Source: Bacillota bacterium
GTDB taxonomy: Bacteria > Bacillota > Desulfotomaculia > Desulfotomaculales > VENG01
Direction of reading: 5' to 3'
NCBI GenBank assembly: GCA_009711705.1
Contig: VENG01000020.1
Span: forward strand, 30,710-94,709
Length of the DNA: 64,000 nucleotides
The translations under genes and the position numbers were made by a program. A model generated the notes under the pieces. It searched no databases. It worked only from the letters and a program-made list of their open reading frames with translations, and was not told the DNA's origin. Positions 61,271-64,000 of this stretch are shown here, in pieces. Positions within the stretch are counted from its first letter, which is position 1. Each line of letters begins with the position of its first letter.

Positions 61271-61621
61271 TTATGTTTTTCTAACCTCTGAGGCTTCGAG
61301 GCCCCACCATTCGACCTTTGTCTTATTGATGTCTGCGTACTCGACGTTATCCCATTCGTTCCCGGCATCTAAATACTTGAAAGGGGTAAACAATGATACA
61401 CCTACGGTATCTTGGATACAAGCATGTAAGGGACAGAATATATCCATGCCGGCAAGGTTAAAGCATGTGGCGGCGAAGCAATTATTACGATCACAGGTGA
61501 TTAGAGGGCAGCTCTGATCTGAACAGAAATTAATTTCGCAGGCCAGTGCACCGGGTCCCTCCCCTGCTTCACTGGAACCTGCCGGGGTAATGGTATTTAC
61601 AGGTGTAACAATAAATTTCAC
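61271..61621 (-). CDS. Cys-rich probable spore-surface protein, 116 residues
   Basis: Start GTG 61621, nine bases after AAGGA; an ATG at 61630 lies inside the ribosome-binding site. The protein is Cys-rich (CEINFCSDQSCPLITCDRNNCFAATC...CPLHAC) and includes DINKTKVEWWG near its end. It overlaps the frame of the following C-terminal piece, and the two together would make one protein of about 190 residues if a frameshift is corrected. Located between a subtilase and CBM-like genes. Confidence 0.6.
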   Translation of the reverse strand: MKFIVTPVNTITPAGSSEAGEGPGALACEINFCSDQSCPLITCDRNNCFAATCFNLAGMDIFCPLHACIQDTVGVSLFTPFKYLDAGNEWDNVEYADINKTKVEWWGLEASEVRKT

Positions 61622-61655
61622 CGGAAACATTCCTTTCTCTTTGATGTCACCGGGC

Positions 61656-62969
61656 CTAATCGCTATTCTTATCTTCCTTAGTAATGGCGTTAACTGCACT
61701 TTGTGCGTCTATTATTCCCGCACCTTGAATATTAGGGTCTAAATCAAGTGTTCGTGCGGATTCCATCAAACTTGCTTTAACTTGGTCCGGTGTTAGGGAC
61801 CCGTTGGCTTGTAACATTTGAGCCACCACGCCTGCACATACCGGGGTGGCCATGGAGGTTCCGGAAAGGGAAGTGTACCATTCATTGACCCTTCCATCTC
61901 TACTTTTTTTATCCAGCATGGATCCGGGGGAGCGTAAAGAAATGATGTTGTTACCCGGTGCAATAACATCCGGCTTGGTAAGGCCGTCAATTGTAGGCCC
62001 GCGACTGGAAAAGCCTGCAACCCGGTCATCTTCAGATTCTATTGTACCTGCATCATCGAGGGCGCCCACCGTTATTATTATTGGATCAATACCCGGTGAG
62101 CCGATGGTTTGAGGCTGTGGTCCATCGTTGCCTGCTGCTACGCATACCACCAGGCCGGCTCTCCATGCCTTTTCCACCGCCTGGCAAACAGGGTCATTGG
62201 TGTAGGACTCAGTGGCTGCAGCCCCCAGGGACATATTTAGCACACTGATACCGGTTGTATCTTTATTGTCAACGCACCACTGTATTCCCTCAATCACGGT
62301 GGAGATTGAACCCGAGCCCATTTTATCCAGAACCTTTACTCCCACCAGTTGTGCCTCAGGTGCGGGTCCCCTGAACAATAATTCTGATTGTATGCCGCTG
62401 GATGCAATATCTCCGGCTACATGAGTACCGTGTCCATTATCATCATATGTATCAGTTTTTTGATTAATTAAATCAACAAAGTCTTTTATTCTGTCTGATA
62501 AATCAGGATGGTGAAATATGCCTGTGTCCAATACCGCTACTACGATCCCTTTTCCGTCAACGTTCTTATCCCAGAGGGGTGGCGACCCAACGGTGGGTGA
62601 CGCTACGTCCAATACCGCCTTTACATCACGATCAAACCAGATCTTATGCACGTAGTCGTTTTGCGCCAACACCTGAAGGGATTTAGCGTTTACTTTGGTG
62701 GCAAAAGAATTGATCAATGGCAGTTTTTTTTCTATTCTACAGCCGGCCAAAGAAGCAAGTTGGGTAAATAAAAAACTCCCTTCGGGGTTATCTTTTAGCT
62801 GGACGATAACCCTTTTTTTGTACCACTTTTGTTTAAAGAATTTTATAGGTTTTTGAATAAAACAAGGTACTAATTTAAGCGGACGGTACCATTCCAGAGC
62901 CGCTTTTCTCAGCAGCGGGCAAAACTTATGGCTATATAGTCGAATCCAATTAACTTCCTGTAGCAGCAT
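61656..62969 (-). CDS. Subtilisin-like serine protease (S8)
   Basis: A 437-residue subtilase. The triad is Asp148 (VVAVLDTGI), His180 (NGHGTHVAG) and Ser372 (LSGTSMATP), with the oxyanion Asn281 in AAGND. Residues 51-115 look like an I9-type inhibitor prodomain (RVIVQLKDNPEGSF). The N-terminus has basic and aromatic residues but no clear signal peptide, so the enzyme may act in the mother cell or developing spore, as for CspB/YabG-like processing proteases, or leave by another path. A 20-base palindrome lies just upstream. Confidence 0.93.
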   Translation of the reverse strand: MLLQEVNWIRLYSHKFCPLLRKAALEWYRPLKLVPCFIQKPIKFFKQKWYKKRVIVQLKDNPEGSFLFTQLASLAGCRIEKKLPLINSFATKVNAKSLQVLAQNDYVHKIWFDRDVKAVLDVASPTVGSPPLWDKNVDGKGIVVAVLDTGIFHHPDLSDRIKDFVDLINQKTDTYDDNGHGTHVAGDIASSGIQSELLFRGPAPEAQLVGVKVLDKMGSGSISTVIEGIQWCVDNKDTTGISVLNMSLGAAATESYTNDPVCQAVEKAWRAGLVVCVAAGNDGPQPQTIGSPGIDPIIITVGALDDAGTIESEDDRVAGFSSRGPTIDGLTKPDVIAPGNNIISLRSPGSMLDKKSRDGRVNEWYTSLSGTSMATPVCAGVVAQMLQANGSLTPDQVKASLMESARTLDLDPNIQGAGIIDAQSAVNAITKEDKNSD

Positions 62970-62992
62970 TTTTTTAATCCTCCCCCCTTAAA

Positions 62993-63012
62993 ATCGTGTA
63001 TTTAAACACGAT
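62993..63012. promoter_or_regulatory. Palindrome upstream of the subtilase gene
   Basis: ATCGTGT-ATTTAA-ACACGAT, perfect 7-base arms. It overlaps a possible sigma K-type CATATCGTG box (63017-63009) and could be an operator. Confidence 0.4.
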
Positions 63013-63114
63013 ATGAAATATTACCTAAATCAGTAACTACCTGGCAGCCCCCCCCCCCCTTCGGATGCAGGGCCGCACCCGAAGGGAAATTGGAATGTTA
63101 TAAAGTGGGAAATA

Positions 63115-63340
63115 CTAGCTACTCGAACCAAGCTCGGAAGGATCGGTCCGGATCTGCTCCGGCTCATAGTCATCGCCGATGATGGCACCTGATTGTTCAG
63201 CCCGTAATACCTGGCGTTCCTTAATATTGTATTTCCAGCTCGGGCAGGGTATGGATGCCGCATCCCCCAGAGTCTAATCCGGGTTAACATATTTGTGGGC
63301 ACACGAACCCGTACAGTTGGGCAGTATCCGGCTTGTTCAT
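63115..63340 (-). pseudogene. Interrupted small gene, 75 codons
   Basis: A strong AAAGGAGG and ATG at 63340 open MNKPDTAQLYGFVCPQIC and a TAA stop. Protein-like sequence continues in another frame, with one TAG, as AHKYVNPD and then DAASIPCPSWKYNIKERQVLRAEQSG...DPSELGSSS. Best read as a frameshifted or decayed Cys-containing small protein. Pyrrolysine at the TAG is very unlikely. Just downstream, about 63047-63058, is a C-run prone to replication slippage. Confidence 0.4.
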
Positions 63341-63557
63341 ACTTGCCTCCTTTGAAGTATTTGCTGATCAATCATTAGTATACAACTACCAAAATTTAGT
63401 TATTATGGCATTATATTTTTTTTTAGGCCAAATGTTACACGTAAACAGATAATTTTTACATATCCGACTGCAAAAACACTAGTTTGCATACAATGCCGGT
63501 TTAACCGGAATAGTTTAGCCCTTTTAGCCTATCCTTCCTTACCCGAGCTACCATATC

Positions 63558-63595
63558 AAAAAAAACCCCTCTTCCTGTCGGAGAAGGGGTTTTTC
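63558..63595 (-). terminator. Rho-independent terminator of the repeat-protein gene
   Basis: AACCCCTTCTCC / GGAAGAGGGGTT imperfect stem followed on the minus strand by T8. The gap 63341-63557 holds no gene. Confidence 0.85.
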
Positions 63596-63674
63596 ATCTA
63601 CAGTATGTTTTATCTTTTCACTTTTTTTTTCGTTCAAGGTCAGAAGGCTGACGCACTTTTGACTGATAGATGAG

Positions 63675-64000
63675 TTAGTCCTTTTGCTCAGTTGTTCCGT
63701 AAGTGTTGGGAACCTGAGACTGCGGAGCAAATGGAAAGCCCGTAAACGGAAATCCCTGCTGCATCTGTGGTGATGGTGACGGTGCCGGTGGAACAAAGGG
63801 AAAGCCTGTAAACGGAAATCCCTGCTGCATCTGTGGTGATGGTGACGGTGCCGGTGGAACAAAGGGAAAGCCCGTAAACGGAAATCCCTGCTGCATCTGT
63901 GGTGATGGTGACGGTGCCGGTGGAACAAAGGGAAAGCCTGTAAACGGAAATCCCTGCTGCATCTGTGGTGATGGTGACGGTGCCGGTGGAACAAAGGGAA
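63675..64000 (-). CDS. Pro/Phe-rich tandem-repeat protein, 5' end outside the window
   Basis: The C-terminal part of a protein built of a 22-residue repeat: MQQGFPFTGFPFVPPAPSPS-PQ, at least four copies, continuing past the window edge. It ends FPFAPQSQVPNTYGTTEQKD. The motif is rich in Pro, Phe and Gln, like coat, crust or exosporium proteins and other elastic surface proteins. Frame choice rests on this compact, low-charge composition; the overlapping frame gives an implausible His/Arg-rich product. A terminator lies downstream. Confidence 0.72.
   Translation of the reverse strand, partial: PFVPPAPSPSPQMQQGFPFTGFPFVPPAPSPSPQMQQGFPFTGFPFVPPAPSPSPQMQQGFPFTGFPFVPPAPSPSPQMQQGFPFTGFPFAPQSQVPNTYGTTEQKD
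63738..64000. repeat. 66-base tandem repeat
   Basis: Near-identical 66-base units starting at about 63738, 63804, 63870 and 63936, differing mainly by silent C/T changes, continuing beyond the window. Such uniformity points to recent slippage or unequal recombination, and a likely variable copy number. Confidence 0.92.

Noticed and set aside
63115..63340. TAG in the small interrupted gene as pyrrolysine
   Set aside because: No methylamine methyltransferase context, and a frame change is also needed, so decay or sequence error is simpler.
63548..63994. Open frame with a His/Arg-rich repeat on the minus strand at the end of the window
   Set aside because: It is the alternative frame of the 66-base repeat; its HRHRHHHH composition is implausible and the MQQGFPFTG frame has a better composition and a cleaner end.
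63738..64000. Regular repeats considered as a CRISPR array
   Set aside because: Units are contiguous 66-mers without spacers and encode protein; no cas genes present.

Overview
The window looks like chromosomal DNA from a spore-forming, strictly anaerobic member of the Firmicutes, most likely a sulfate reducer or syntroph of the Desulfotomaculum/Peptococcaceae type. Four things point that way. There are many heterodisulfide-reductase-like (Hdr) electron-transfer genes, a DsrMK-like pair, an acyl-CoA/CoA-transferase catabolic cluster and two YeiH-type putative sulfate exporters. A large block of surface-type proteins carries no signal peptides, and several have sequences resembling sporulation sigma E/K promoters. 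Genus assignment is inference. No rRNA, tRNA, CRISPR array or transposase gene was seen.

Layout. 1-4.3 kb: acyl-CoA catabolism (thiolase end, acyl-CoA dehydrogenase, two-subunit CoA-transferase), interrupted by a GC-rich structured intergenic RNA candidate. 4.3-11.5 kb: small proteins, AcuA-type acetyltransferase, a polar amino-acid ABC transporter, an EamA transporter, about 0.9 kb of intergenic repeats, and a YlxP-like protein. 11.5-22.1 kb (minus strand): a six-gene operon hdrA(GltD insert)-hdrA-mvhD-fdhB/frhB-like-hdrC-hdrB. The mvhD gene has an in-frame TGA at a conserved Cys position, followed by a SECIS-like hairpin, so it is probably a selenoprotein. One HdrA carries a complete NAD(P)H-dependent GltD/NfnB-like module inserted into it. 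22.6-25.1 kb: DsrK-like/DsrM-like pair. 25.5-29.1 kb: HdrC-HdrB-FrdB-FrdA, a fumarate-reductase/succinate-dehydrogenase-like complex with Hdr subunits. The two Hdr/Dsr operons share a promoter-operator sequence.

29.5-38.2 kb: a membrane and stress module with two YeiH transporters, each beside a tiny membrane protein, two universal-stress proteins, a NarX/NarL-type two-component system, a PAS sensor without an output domain, and an SRPBCC membrane protein. 38.4-51.0 kb: surface-sugar synthesis. It encodes CDP-glucose synthesis, 4,6-dehydration and 3-dehydration (RfbF, RfbG, RfbH), glycosyltransferases, two hexapeptide acetyltransferases, an FAD enzyme, an epimerase/reductase with a repeat inserted in its reading frame, and an acetolactate-synthase-like TPP enzyme. 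Together these suggest a branched 3,6-dideoxy sugar of yersiniose type.

51.2-64 kb: a probable spore-surface island. It holds SBBP beta-propeller proteins, 'N-x-x-F-E' carbohydrate-binding-like proteins, a subtilase, Cys-rich or repeat-rich proteins and several decayed paralogues, with sequences resembling sigma K/sigma E promoters upstream of at least four genes. The strongest candidates for something undescribed are the selenoprotein-containing HdrA-GltD complex, the structured RNA near 1.84-2.23 kb, and the spore-surface island.
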